DNA from: Fictibacillus nanhaiensis
Lineage (GTDB): Bacteria > Bacillota > Bacilli > Bacillales > Fictibacillaceae
Direction: 5' to 3'
NCBI GenBank assembly: GCA_017052515.1
Contig: JAFHKR010000037.1
Location: 1-64,000, forward strand
Length of the DNA: 64,000 nt
A model generated the notes under the pieces. The model made no database searches. It saw only the letters and a program-made list of their open reading frames with translations, and was not told the DNA's origin. Both the position numbers and the translations under genes were made by a program. Shown piece after piece: positions 41,978-50,809 of the stretch. Positions within the stretch are counted from its first letter, which is position 1. Each line of letters starts with the position of its first letter.

Positions 41978-42082
41978 TAGACTCGCGGGAATATCATAAA
42001 AACTCGCAGGAATATTTCAATCATTTACGGGATTGTCTCAAAATCTCGCGGGATTAATATGAAATATCGCGGAATTATCCTA
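41978..42082. repeat. 21-nt imperfect tandem array, five units
   Basis: Units start near 41981, 42002, 42024, 42043 and 42064 and share TCGCGGGAATAT or close variants (TCGCAGGAATAT, TTACGGGATTGT, TCGCGGGATTAA, TCGCGGAATTAT). On the plus strand they would read as heptads of the xSREYxK type (DSREYHK, NSQEYFN, then a stop in unit four), so they are not a gene now. Same period as 36679-36789. Confidence 0.65.
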
Positions 42083-42106
42083 AATATTCATATTCAAGTA
42101 CCAGCT

Positions 42107-42141
42107 AAAAACCCTGCCACTTATTGTAGTGACAGGGTTTT
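42107..42141. terminator. Bidirectional terminator
   Basis: AAAACCCTGCCACT pairs with AGTGACAGGGTTTT around TATTGT, between the converging 41397 gene and the PBP gene. Confidence 0.8.
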
Positions 42142-42144
42142 ATC

Positions 42145-43983
42145 TCATTTTTGGTGTGCTTTTATCATAATATCTCGCCAGATCATCACTTCGGGAGACG
42201 CGCTCTCAATAGAACGTAGACTGCTCGGTGTATCACGCCCCACCCAAACGCCTGCTGTATAACGATCAGTCAGTCCGATAAACCAAAGATCACGCACTTC
42301 GTTTGTTGTTCCTGTCTTTCCACCAATATAAGAGGACCCCGCAAAACGAGCATCTCTTGCTGTTCCTGAAATTGTTACGGCTTCTAGCATCTCACGCATC
42401 ACGCTATTGGTTTTCCCACTCCATACTGAAACAGGTTTCTCTTTCCAAGCAAATAACACCTTTCCATTCTTATCTTTTACTGAAGTGATCAACCTTGGCT
42501 TTACGAATACCCCATCAGAACTAAATGTAGTATAAGCACTTGTTAACTCAAGAGGCGAGAAGCCTTTTGAGAATCCACCGAGTGCACTTGCAAGCTGATA
42601 ATCTTCTCGCGTTACAGATGAAAATCCGAAGGGCTGCAAATAAGAGAACGCCTTGTTCACTCCTGTTTTACTTAGTGCTCTAACAGCTGCAGTATTGATG
42701 GAACTCGCCATCGCTTTCTTTAAGGAGACTGTACCGTAAGAAGCTCCACCATAATTGTTAGGGCAATAGTTACCTTCACAGATACGTGCTGCAGAAATGA
42801 GCGAGTTTGAATTTGCACCATACACATCAACATAAGGAGCGTAGACGAGAAGCGGTTTTATTGTAGAACCAGGCTGTCTTTTCGCTTGATAAGCACGGTT
42901 GAACTCTTCTAAACCAACATTCTTTCCCCCAACCATAGAGACGATCTGTTTTGAAACATGATCGACAATAACGACAGAACCTTCTACACCGTTATAGGGC
43001 AATCGGGCATTTACAGCATGTACAGCTTCTTTTTGTAGCAGAGGATCTAATGAAGTTTCAACGACTACACCGCTTTTTAACAGTGAATCTCTCTCTATCA
43101 CTAATTCTTCTGCAGTCTGATTCTTATGGCTAGGAGAGGCCGATATTAAACTAAGAAGTTCCTCTTTTACATAACCCACAATTTCAGGGAAGGGAACGAC
43201 AGGCTGTGAAACATTTAATTTAATGTGTTGATCAAGTGATTTTTCATAAGTAGCTTCGTTGATGTAGCCTTGCTCTTTCATCTTCAATAAAATCCACTTT
43301 TGCCGTTTTATCGTGTTCTCAAAGTTTGTAAGAGGATCATAAAGCTTTGGGTTGTTTGGTATGGCTGCGAGCACTGCTGTTTCAGCTAACGAAAGCTCAC
43401 CGACCGGTTTGCTGAAGTAATAAAGGCTAGCTTTTTCAATTCCATAAACACCATTTTGAAAGTAGATCGAGTTGATGTATAGCTCTAAGATTTTTTCTTT
43501 TGATAACTGTTGTTCGATTCTGTATGAGATTAATAATTCTTTTAGTTTTCGGTCATAGGTACGTTCATGTGTAAGAAATAAATTGCGTGACAGCTGCTGT
43601 GTGATCGTACTGCCACCTTGCTGAACAGACCCTGCTGACGAATTCGTAATAAAAGCACGAGCGATCGCTTTTCCATCGATGCCATGATGCTGGTTGAATC
43701 CTTGATCTTCTGTTGCGATAAAAGCTTGAAGCACAGGTTCTGGTATTTTGTTGTAGTCCAGGTAAACACGGCTCTCCTTACTATTAAACTCATAAAGAAG
43801 ATCACCGTTTCGATCAAGGAGGCGACTGTTTTCATCAACTTTCATATTCTCCACTTGAGCAAGAGAAGAAATTGCTTTTTGAAATGGAATATAGTTTTCG
43901 TGTTCCGCTTTTAAACCTATAAATGAAAAAAACACAATACCGAGCAGTAAGAGCACTGTTAGAAGGCCAAGCTTTTGATTCAT
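42145..43983 (-). CDS. Class A penicillin-binding protein (transglycosylase/transpeptidase)
   Basis: 612 residues. A bifunctional peptidoglycan synthase outside the membrane, anchored by one helix (about 5-24). The glycosyltransferase domain (about 55-225) has ATEDQGFNQHHGID, QGGSTITQQL and LAAIPNNP. The transpeptidase (about 320-605) has the SxxK in QPGSTIKPLL, the SxN in SSINTAAV and KTG in GGKTGTTNE. The length resembles the shorter class A enzymes (PbpD-like). GGAGAAAG precedes the ATG. The gene is divergent from prkA. Confidence 0.93.
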   Translation of the reverse strand: MNQKLGLLTVLLLLGIVFFSFIGLKAEHENYIPFQKAISSLAQVENMKVDENSRLLDRNGDLLYEFNSKESRVYLDYNKIPEPVLQAFIATEDQGFNQHHGIDGKAIARAFITNSSAGSVQQGGSTITQQLSRNLFLTHERTYDRKLKELLISYRIEQQLSKEKILELYINSIYFQNGVYGIEKASLYYFSKPVGELSLAETAVLAAIPNNPKLYDPLTNFENTIKRQKWILLKMKEQGYINEATYEKSLDQHIKLNVSQPVVPFPEIVGYVKEELLSLISASPSHKNQTAEELVIERDSLLKSGVVVETSLDPLLQKEAVHAVNARLPYNGVEGSVVIVDHVSKQIVSMVGGKNVGLEEFNRAYQAKRQPGSTIKPLLVYAPYVDVYGANSNSLISAARICEGNYCPNNYGGASYGTVSLKKAMASSINTAAVRALSKTGVNKAFSYLQPFGFSSVTREDYQLASALGGFSKGFSPLELTSAYTTFSSDGVFVKPRLITSVKDKNGKVLFAWKEKPVSVWSGKTNSVMREMLEAVTISGTARDARFAGSSYIGGKTGTTNEVRDLWFIGLTDRYTAGVWVGRDTPSSLRSIESASPEVMIWRDIMIKAHQK

Positions 43984-44153
43984 AACGCTTTCTCCGTTTC
44001 AAAACATAAGGATAAACATATTTTACCATGATTGTGCAAATGGGAATTCCAACTTTTTTAAATAAAAATCGCTATTCAAACAGAATGATTACGGACATCC
44101 CCGCATAGAGTAGATTAACACTTGATGGAGCCAATACAATCAAGGAGGTACTC

Positions 44154-46049
44154 ATGGATATTTTATCGAGAATCCAACTGCATCGTGAAGAAGAACAGCG
44201 TTTAGCCTGGGAAGGTACCTTCGCTGAATACCTTGATATTTTACGAGATCGGCCATTTGTTGCCCAGTCTGCGCATTCAAGAGTATACAACATGATCAAA
44301 GATGCTGGCATTTCAGAAAAAAATGGTCAAAAGGTGTATCATTTTTTCAGCGATCAGATTTTTGGATTAGAAGAATCAATCGAACGACTTGTTGAAGAGT
44401 ATTTTCATCCTGCCGCTAAACGCCTTGATGTTCGAAAACGTATCTTATTGTTGATGGGACCAGTATCCGGTGGTAAATCCACTTTAGTTACAATGCTCAA
44501 AAGAGGTTTAGAGCAATACACAAAAACTCCTGCAGGAGCGGTCTATGCGATTAAAGGCTGTCCGATGCACGAAGATCCATTACATCTCATTCCACAGCAC
44601 TTAAGAAAAGAGTTTTTTAATGATTATGGCATTCGAGTAGAGGGAAGTTTATCTCCTCTTAATACGATGAGACTTGAACACGAATATGACAATCGCATTG
44701 AAGATGTGATGGTAGAACGTGTTTTCTTCTCAGAAGATAAGCGAACAGGGATCGGTACGTTCAGTCCATCTGACCCTAAATCACAAGATATCGCTGACTT
44801 AACAGGAAGCATAGACTTTTCCACGATTGCAGAGTACGGATCAGAATCAGATCCCCGTGCTTATCGCTTTGATGGAGAACTGAACAAGGCGAATCGAGGA
44901 ATGATGGAGTTTCAGGAAATGCTGAAGTGTGATGAGAAATTCTTATGGCATCTCCTTTCTCTTACGCAAGAAGGAAACTTTAAAGCGGGAAGATTTGCAT
45001 TGATCTCAGCGGATGAATTGATTGTCGCGCATACGAACGAATCGGAGTACCGGTCGTTTATCGCGAATAAGAAAAACGAAGCCCTGCATTCAAGGATTAT
45101 CGTAATGGGCGTTCCGTATAATTTAAAAGTTTCAGAGGAAGAAAAAATTTATGCGAAGATGATCTCAGAGAGTGATATGTCTCATGTTCATATTGCGCCT
45201 CACGCTTTAAAAGTGGCAGCCACGTTCTCAGTGCTAACGCGATTAAAGGATTCTAAGAAACAAGGTATGGATCTTTTGAAGAAGATGAGATTATATGACG
45301 GTGAGATCGTAGAAGGATTCAATCATGTCGACCTTGAGGAACTAAAGAAAGAGTTTGCTGATGAAGGGATGTCTGGTATCGACCCGCGTTACGTGATCAA
45401 CCGAATATCATCAGCCATCATCCGCAAAGAAACACCTTCTATTAACGCATTAGATGTTCTGCGTTCATTAAAAGACGGGCTTGATCATCATGCATCCATA
45501 TCGAAGGAAGATAAAGAGAGGTTTATTAACTTTATCTCGGCAGCTCGTAAAGAGTACGATGATATTGCGAAAAAAGAAGTTCAGAAAGCGTTCGTTTACT
45601 CGTACGAAGAGTCTGCAAAAACACTCATGGACAATTATCTCGATAATGTTGAGGCGTACTGCAATAAAAATAAATTACGTGATCCGCTTACTGGTGAAGA
45701 GATGAGTCCAGATGAGAAGTTGATGAGATCGATCGAAGAACAGATCGGAATCTCTGAGAATGCGAAAAAAGCATTCCGTGAAGAAATCCTGATCAGAATC
45801 TCTGCTTATGCCAGAAAAGGAAAGAAATTTGACTATAATTCTCATGAGCGATTAAGAGAAGCGATTCAAAAGAAATTATTCGCAGATCTTAAAGATGTTG
45901 TAAAGATTACGACATCATCTAAAACGCCAGATGAGTCCCAACTGAAGAAGATAAATGAGGTTATCGCACGGCTAGTGGATGAACACGGATATAATACCAC
46001 TAGTGCCAACGAACTACTAAGATATGTAGGCAGTTTACTGAACCGATAA
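44154..46049 (+). CDS. prkA: PrkA serine protein kinase / AAA protease family protein
   Basis: 631 residues, the usual PrkA length. The N-terminal AAA+ domain has LLMGPVSGGKSTLVTMLKRG (Walker A about 105-115) and PrkA-specific blocks (AIKGCPMHEDPLHLIP, NRGMMEFQEMLKCDEKFLWH). The C-terminal PrkA domain spans about 400-631. In B. subtilis it acts in early sporulation from the mother-cell SigE regulon. AAGGAGG lies before the ATG. The yhbH partner follows downstream after sipS-type and small genes, which have been inserted relative to B. subtilis. Confidence 0.95.
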   Translation: MDILSRIQLHREEEQRLAWEGTFAEYLDILRDRPFVAQSAHSRVYNMIKDAGISEKNGQKVYHFFSDQIFGLEESIERLVEEYFHPAAKRLDVRKRILLLMGPVSGGKSTLVTMLKRGLEQYTKTPAGAVYAIKGCPMHEDPLHLIPQHLRKEFFNDYGIRVEGSLSPLNTMRLEHEYDNRIEDVMVERVFFSEDKRTGIGTFSPSDPKSQDIADLTGSIDFSTIAEYGSESDPRAYRFDGELNKANRGMMEFQEMLKCDEKFLWHLLSLTQEGNFKAGRFALISADELIVAHTNESEYRSFIANKKNEALHSRIIVMGVPYNLKVSEEEKIYAKMISESDMSHVHIAPHALKVAATFSVLTRLKDSKKQGMDLLKKMRLYDGEIVEGFNHVDLEELKKEFADEGMSGIDPRYVINRISSAIIRKETPSINALDVLRSLKDGLDHHASISKEDKERFINFISAARKEYDDIAKKEVQKAFVYSYEESAKTLMDNYLDNVEAYCNKNKLRDPLTGEEMSPDEKLMRSIEEQIGISENAKKAFREEILIRISAYARKGKKFDYNSHERLREAIQKKLFADLKDVVKITTSSKTPDESQLKKINEVIARLVDEHGYNTTSANELLRYVGSLLNR

Positions 46050-46057
46050 ATATGGCA

Positions 46058-46101
46058 ACACACCCTGTACACGAGTTATGGCTGTCAGGGTGTGTTTTTT
46101 T
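46058..46101 (+). terminator. Terminator after prkA
   Basis: ACACACCCTG (46058-46067) pairs with CAGGGTGTGT (46086-46095), then T7. Confidence 0.85.
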
Positions 46102-46239
46102 ACAGAAATTTAGGGGAAACTAAACAAATTACAGAGTGGAATTTACAATCATATTTATGTTAAAAATAATTGAACTTGTGTTTACTTACTTAAAAATGGT
46201 AAATTGATACTAATAAGCTAACTAAAGGAAGTGAGCCCA

Positions 46240-46815
46240 ATGAGCTCGACTAAAAAAGAACGAAACGGATTAATGGATTGGATAAAAGCAATTGGTGTTG
46301 CACTTATTCTAGCTATTATTATAAAAAAGTTTCTGATTGAGCAATATGTTGTTTACGGAGAGTCTATGATGCCTACCATCCAAAACGGCAATCGTCTGAT
46401 CGTGAATAAGATCGGGTATGAGATCAGTCAGCCAGAACGGTTTGATCTGATCGTTTTTAAGGCAAACCCGAAAGAAGATTATATTAAGCGGGTGGTCGGT
46501 CTTCCGGGAGACCATATTGCATACCGAGATGACAAGTTATATATCAATAACAAACCAGTGGAAGAACCTTATTTAAAAGAATTCAAACGCTTTGCTGGTA
46601 ATCGTACGCTGACTGGTAACTTTACGTTAGAAGAAATCACAGGGCATGATACGGTACCAAAAGGTAAAATCTTCGTCCTTGGTGACAACAGGCTTCACAG
46701 TATCGACAGTCGCCATATTGGTTTTGTTGAAATGACGGATATCGTGGGCGAGGCTAACATTCGTTATTGGCCAATGGATGAGCTTAAAGTTTTTAATGGT
46801 TTTAAAAAGGAATAA
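46240..46815 (+). CDS. Type I signal peptidase
   Basis: 191 residues. It cleaves signal peptides outside the membrane. There is one N-terminal anchor helix (about 13-32), the catalytic Ser in YGESMMPTI (S42) and the general-base Lys in YIKRVVGLPGD (K83); the C-box is LGDNRLHSIDSR. The single anchor and length match Bacillus SipS/T/U. The chosen ATG has AAAGGAA ten nt upstream; the GTG at 46231 overlaps that site. Confidence 0.93.
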   Translation: MSSTKKERNGLMDWIKAIGVALILAIIIKKFLIEQYVVYGESMMPTIQNGNRLIVNKIGYEISQPERFDLIVFKANPKEDYIKRVVGLPGDHIAYRDDKLYINNKPVEEPYLKEFKRFAGNRTLTGNFTLEEITGHDTVPKGKIFVLGDNRLHSIDSRHIGFVEMTDIVGEANIRYWPMDELKVFNGFKKE

Positions 46816-46847
46816 ATGGGGAAAAATTCAGTAAGAGGTGAATCCCT

Positions 46848-47024
46848 ATGACAAAACAAAATAATAATGAACCTAAACGAAAAAATAGCTCAATGGTATC
46901 TAACTTTGAAGAAATGAAAGAACACGGAAAAGTGATGGAACACGTTTCCACTAACGAAGAAGTTCATAAAAGCGGGAAAACGCCTGATCCCGAGCAGCAC
47001 GACAAAGAAGAATATCATAAATAA
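46848..47024 (+). CDS. Small hydrophilic protein
   Basis: 58 residues, very polar, rich in Glu, Lys, Asn and His (NNEPKRKNSSMVSNFEEMKE). It has GAGGTGAA eight nt before the ATG and a strong terminator after the stop, 32 nt behind the signal peptidase gene, so it is probably its operon partner. It looks disordered, like small spore- or stress-associated proteins, and has no named family. Confidence 0.65.
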   Translation: MTKQNNNEPKRKNSSMVSNFEEMKEHGKVMEHVSTNEEVHKSGKTPDPEQHDKEEYHK

Positions 47025-47034
47025 ATACAAAACG

Positions 47035-47072
47035 AAGCCTTCTTTTCTTTTTTAGAAAAGAAGGCTTTTTTA
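47035..47072 (+). terminator. Strong terminator
   Basis: AAGCCTTCTTTTC pairs perfectly with GAAAAGAAGGCTT and is followed by T6. Confidence 0.88.
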
Positions 47073-47225
47073 TCATGAAAGTTTAGCAATTCTAAGAAGT
47101 ACGTGCATATGATAGTGTAACCAACCCTTTTTTTCTGATAATAGCGGATTGTTACAAGCAAGTTATGCCCCGGGTTGATCAAGAACAAGCAGCATTGACT
47201 CTTGCTGCTTTGGAGGGGGAAAACG

Positions 47226-48392
47226 ATGAGCGAGCCGGAAAAGAACAATTTTGTTGTGTCTCAGGAAAACTGGTCCCTCCACCGAAAAGGATATCAAGAT
47301 CATCAAAGGCATATGGAAAAAGTGCAGGAAGCCATTAAAAACAACTTGCCGGATTTGATAAGTGAAGAGAATATCATTTTATCCAACGGGCGTGATGTGA
47401 TTAAGATTCCAATCCGTTCTATGGATGAATACAAAATCCGATACAACTACGACAAGAACAAGCACGTAGGCCAAGGTGATGGAGATAGTCAGGTGGGGGA
47501 TGTAGTAGCCAGAGATGGACGTGCCGGACAGAGCGGGGCCGGAAAAGGCAAAGGACCTGCAGGCGACAAACCAGGTGTCGATTATGCAGAAGCAGAAGTT
47601 TCGATCATTGAACTGGAAGAGATGCTGTTCAAAGAACTAGAACTTCCCAATCTTAAGCAAAAAGAACAAGATGAGATCGTACTCGAAAAGATTGAATTTA
47701 ATGATGTTCGTAAAAAAGGGCTCATGGGGAACGTGGATAAAAAGAGAACGATTCTTACAGCGTTCAAACGTAATGCTTTGATCGGAAAGCCAAGTGTTGC
47801 TCCGATCCACAATGATGACCTGCGTTTCAAAACTTGGAACGAAGTCATCAAACCTGAATCAAAAGCAGTCGTCTTGGCTATGATGGATACTTCTGGTTCG
47901 ATGGGAATCTGGGAAAAGTATATGGCAAGAAGTTTCTTTTTCTGGATGACACGCTTTTTACGATCGAAGTATGAGAAAGTAGAGATTGAATTTATCGCGC
48001 ATCACACGGAGGCAAAGGTGGTTTCCGAAGAAGACTTCTTTAACAAAGGTGAAAGTGGCGGAACGATCTGTTCATCTGCTTATCGCAAAGCGCTTGAGTT
48101 GATCGAGACGAAATATTCATCTAGCCGTTTTAATATTTATCCTTTCCATTTTTCGGATGGAGATAACCTTACGAGTGATAATGCAAGGTGTGTGAAGCTC
48201 GTGCAACAAATTATGGAGCACTCTAATATGTTTGGGTATGGTGAAGTGAATGCTTATAATCGACATTCAACTTTGATGAGTGTGTATAAGAATATGGATA
48301 ATCCGAAGTTTAGTCATTATATCCTAAAAGAAAAAGCGGATGTGTATCATGCCATGAAGAGCTTTTTTAAGAAGAATGAAGTAAATATTTAA
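47226..48392 (+). CDS. yhbH: Sporulation protein YhbH (DUF444)
   Basis: 388 residues. DUF444 family with a von Willebrand-A-like core: [14 protein letters not shown] (MIDAS-like DxSxS, about 222-228), [20 protein letters not shown] and FSDGDNL. The N-terminal linker is glycine-rich ([13 protein letters not shown]...[10 protein letters not shown]). In B. subtilis it belongs to the sporulation genes next to prkA and is thought to work with it, like the E. coli YeaG/YeaH pair. The chosen ATG has GGAGGGGG six nt upstream. Confidence 0.93.
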   Translation: MSEPEKNNFVVSQENWSLHRKGYQDHQRHMEKVQEAIKNNLPDLISEENIILSNGRDVIKIPIRSMDEYKIRYNYDKNKHVGQGDGDSQVGDVVARDGRAGQSGAGKGKGPAGDKPGVDYAEAEVSIIELEEMLFKELELPNLKQKEQDEIVLEKIEFNDVRKKGLMGNVDKKRTILTAFKRNALIGKPSVAPIHNDDLRFKTWNEVIKPESKAVVLAMMDTSGSMGIWEKYMARSFFFWMTRFLRSKYEKVEIEFIAHHTEAKVVSEEDFFNKGESGGTICSSAYRKALELIETKYSSSRFNIYPFHFSDGDNLTSDNARCVKLVQQIMEHSNMFGYGEVNAYNRHSTLMSVYKNMDNPKFSHYILKEKADVYHAMKSFFKKNEVNI

Positions 48393-48425
48393 TGTAAGTC
48401 GAACTCATTGATGTATATGAAAGTA

Positions 48426-48553
48426 GTTGATTTCCGTTTCAGATGCTCGCTTTCCGTGGGGCAGGCGGTGAGCCATATTCGTTCGTTTCACTCTTAAGTG
48501 TCTCACCTGCCCACCTGTCCCGCAGGAGTCTCGCATCCTACACTCCAATCAAC
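48426..48553. repeat. Long palindromic intergenic repeat, copy B
   Basis: 128 nt from GTTGATTTCCG to CCAATCAAC with complementary ends (GTTGATT/AATCAAC) and inner complementary blocks (AGATGCTCGC... / ...GCATCCTACACT, GGCAGGCGGTGAG / CTCACCTGCC). It is the plain form of copy A at 40851, without the central insert. Confidence 0.8.
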
Positions 48554-48678
48554 TTCTTGATGAAGTACTAACATAAATGAGTTTTTAGAAATGACCTTTT
48601 CTAAAAGCAGAAGAATTTCTAGCAATATTCTATTAGGGATAAGCTTTTAGAAAACAAATATTCATAAAAAACAAATCG

Positions 48679-48710
48679 CCCGCATCCATGTATTGGATAG
48701 CGGGTTTTGT
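48679..48710 (+). terminator. Terminator-like hairpin
   Basis: CCCGC-ATCCA-TGTAT-TGGAT-A-GCGGG with TTTTG behind. Confidence 0.65.
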
Positions 48711-48786
48711 TGTTGAATTCAACAAAATTACATATAACTAAGGTTACGCATTATGGACGAAAAATGAATGTAAAGGGGTGGGAGAT

Positions 48787-49641
48787 TTGAAAACCATTAA
48801 CAAGTTAGCTGTGTTCTGCGTGAGCTTGATGCTCGTGTTAACGATCGTTCCTCAAAAAGCTCGAGCGGATTGGTTTGATCCGTTGACGATCCACTTTTTA
48901 GACGTAGGGCAAGCTGATTGTATCCTTATAAAAGCGCCAAACGGACAAACGATGCTTATCGATGGTGGAGATGAAGATGACGGAGATAAGGTTATCTCTT
49001 ATCTAGAAAAAGAAGGCGTTACGCATCTGGATATCGTTGTTGCTACTCATCCTCATCACGATCATATCGGTTCTTTAGATGATGTGATACGAGCGTTCCC
49101 CGTGAGTGTGCTGTACATGCCGAACCTCCCATACGACACCAAATATTATCATGATCTCTTTCGTGTGATCAACGAAAAGCAAATTCCGGTAGATCGCGCA
49201 AAAGCAGGTGTGAATTTTAAAATGGGTTTCTCTGTAAAAGTAGAGATGCTGGCCCCTAAAGGTTCGTATTATAAACATATCAATGATTACTCAGCTGTGA
49301 TTAAGATCAAGCATGGCAAAAAGAATTTTCTTCTCATGGCAGATGCAGGTGCTGAAGAAGAGAAAGAGATATTGAAACGTGGTGGTGTTAAAGCAGATGT
49401 TATCAAATTGGGCCACCATGGAGCCAATACAGGTACGACAATGGAATTTTTGAAAAAAGTCAAAGCAAAAACAGCTGTGATTTCGGTGGGCAGGAATAAC
49501 CCTTATCAGTTTCCGTCAAAAGAAGTGATGTATCGTTTAGAAAACCGAAAGATGACCGTCTATCGAACCGATCAGCTTGGGGCAATTATCGCCACTAGCA
49601 ACGGAAAGAAGATCATGTTTAGAACGAATGTCCTTCATTAA
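48787..49641 (+). CDS. Secreted metallo-beta-lactamase-fold hydrolase (ComEC C-terminal-like)
   Basis: 284 residues. A Sec signal peptide (about 1-28, ending KARA before DWF) is followed by a metallo-beta-lactamase domain like that of ComEC: FLDVGQADCILIKAPNG, MLIDGGDEDDGD, THPHHDHIGSLD (metal ligands) and KLGHHGANTGT. It is probably an extracellular nuclease or phosphodiesterase. Start TTG with GGGGTG six nt upstream; the GTG inside that site is less likely. Confidence 0.85.
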   Translation: MKTINKLAVFCVSLMLVLTIVPQKARADWFDPLTIHFLDVGQADCILIKAPNGQTMLIDGGDEDDGDKVISYLEKEGVTHLDIVVATHPHHDHIGSLDDVIRAFPVSVLYMPNLPYDTKYYHDLFRVINEKQIPVDRAKAGVNFKMGFSVKVEMLAPKGSYYKHINDYSAVIKIKHGKKNFLLMADAGAEEEKEILKRGGVKADVIKLGHHGANTGTTMEFLKKVKAKTAVISVGRNNPYQFPSKEVMYRLENRKMTVYRTDQLGAIIATSNGKKIMFRTNVLH

Positions 49642-49715
49642 TAATCGGTTTTCTTGCGTCTTTTAGAAAAATTTAAGAAAATAGTATAAAACGCTCAAGA
49701 TGGGGATGGTTAAAG

Positions 49716-50378
49716 GTGATCAAGGCATTGGTGTTTGATTTTGATGGAACGATCCTGGATACGGAAACACAGCATTATAACGCTTTTCAAGAATTGTATC
49801 AGGAACATGGAAGCGATCTGCCGCTCGAAGTCTGGGGAGAATGTATTGGTACCCATTCTGCTTTTAATCCTTACGAATATTTAGAGAAACAGATCGATCA
49901 AAAGCTTGATCATGAAGTCCTTAGAGCCAAAAAGACAAAGCGTGCACTTGCTCTAATATCGGAACAAAAGGAACTTCCTGGAATTGTTGAGTACCTTGAA
50001 GCTGCAAAAGAACTTGGATTAAAAGTGGGTCTTGCATCAAGTTCTTCGCGAAAATGGGTTGAAGAGCATTTAGATCGAATTGGTTTAAGGCATCATTTTG
50101 AAGTGATCAAAACAGCTGATGATGTTGAAAAAGTAAAGCCAGATCCCACACTATATCTTGAAGCAGTAAAAGCCTTAAACGTAAGACCCCATGAAGCGAT
50201 CGCTTTTGAGGACTCTGTAAACGGATCAGTAGCGGCTAAAAAAGCAGGACTATATTGTGTAGCTATTCCTAACCCTGTTACAAAACATATGACATTTAGT
50301 GATGTGGATCATCAGATGGAATCTTTAGCAGAGTTAAATCTTGCGTCCCTCATTAAACAGGCAGAGAAAAAAGGGTAA
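49716..50378 (+). CDS. yhcW: HAD-family phosphatase YhcW
   Basis: 220 residues. HAD hydrolase with a beta-phosphoglucomutase-like cap: FDFDGTILDT (motif I, nucleophile D9), LASSSSRKWV (motif II), KVKPDPTLYLEA (motif III Lys) and AFEDSVNG (motif IV). It acts on a small phosphorylated metabolite, probably a sugar phosphate. GTG start. It is the first of a close group yhcW - VOC - yhcX. Confidence 0.88.
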   Translation: MIKALVFDFDGTILDTETQHYNAFQELYQEHGSDLPLEVWGECIGTHSAFNPYEYLEKQIDQKLDHEVLRAKKTKRALALISEQKELPGIVEYLEAAKELGLKVGLASSSSRKWVEEHLDRIGLRHHFEVIKTADDVEKVKPDPTLYLEAVKALNVRPHEAIAFEDSVNGSVAAKKAGLYCVAIPNPVTKHMTFSDVDHQMESLAELNLASLIKQAEKKG

Positions 50379-50387
50379 GAAATCCAT

Positions 50388-50783
50388 ATGATTAACGTTC
50401 AAGGTATCAATCATATTACGATTCGAGTTTCTAACATAAAGAGTTCCGAAACATTTTATTTAAATGTACTAGGTGCTAAAATCGTTCATAAAGGGAATAC
50501 AGATATATACTTAGACGTCGGGGGAGTGTGGCTGTGTTTGATAGAAATGAAAGATGCAAAACCTATGGATAAAAATCAAATAGGGGTTGATCATGTTGCA
50601 TTTACAGTTTCTGAAGAACATTTTCCTAAAGCGGTCCAGTTGCTGCGCGAACGAAAGATTAAAATCACGAGAGGACCGATAAAAAGAGGCGGCGGAAACA
50701 CAGTTAGTTTTAACGATCCGGACGGAAATGAAATAGAGTTCTTCACTGGCAGCCTTCAAGAACGGATGAAGAATTGGCAGTAA
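50388..50783 (+). CDS. VOC-family protein, Fos-like
   Basis: 131 residues, two beta-alpha-beta-beta-beta units. Metal ligands expected in this fold are present: His in GINHITIRVSN (about 8), His in GVDHVAFTV (about 66) and Glu in GNEIEFFTGSLQERMK (about 116). The tail FFTGSLQERM recalls the FHTGTLQNRL of FosB fosfomycin thiol transferases, but the FosB block RSLYFTDPDGH is replaced here by NTVSFNDPDGN. It is therefore a relative, not a confirmed Fos enzyme. It begins nine nt after yhcW. Confidence 0.72.
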   Translation: MINVQGINHITIRVSNIKSSETFYLNVLGAKIVHKGNTDIYLDVGGVWLCLIEMKDAKPMDKNQIGVDHVAFTVSEEHFPKAVQLLRERKIKITRGPIKRGGGNTVSFNDPDGNEIEFFTGSLQERMKNWQ

Positions 50784-50809
50784 GCATGTAAGTTAGAGGA
50801 GTGGATAAC

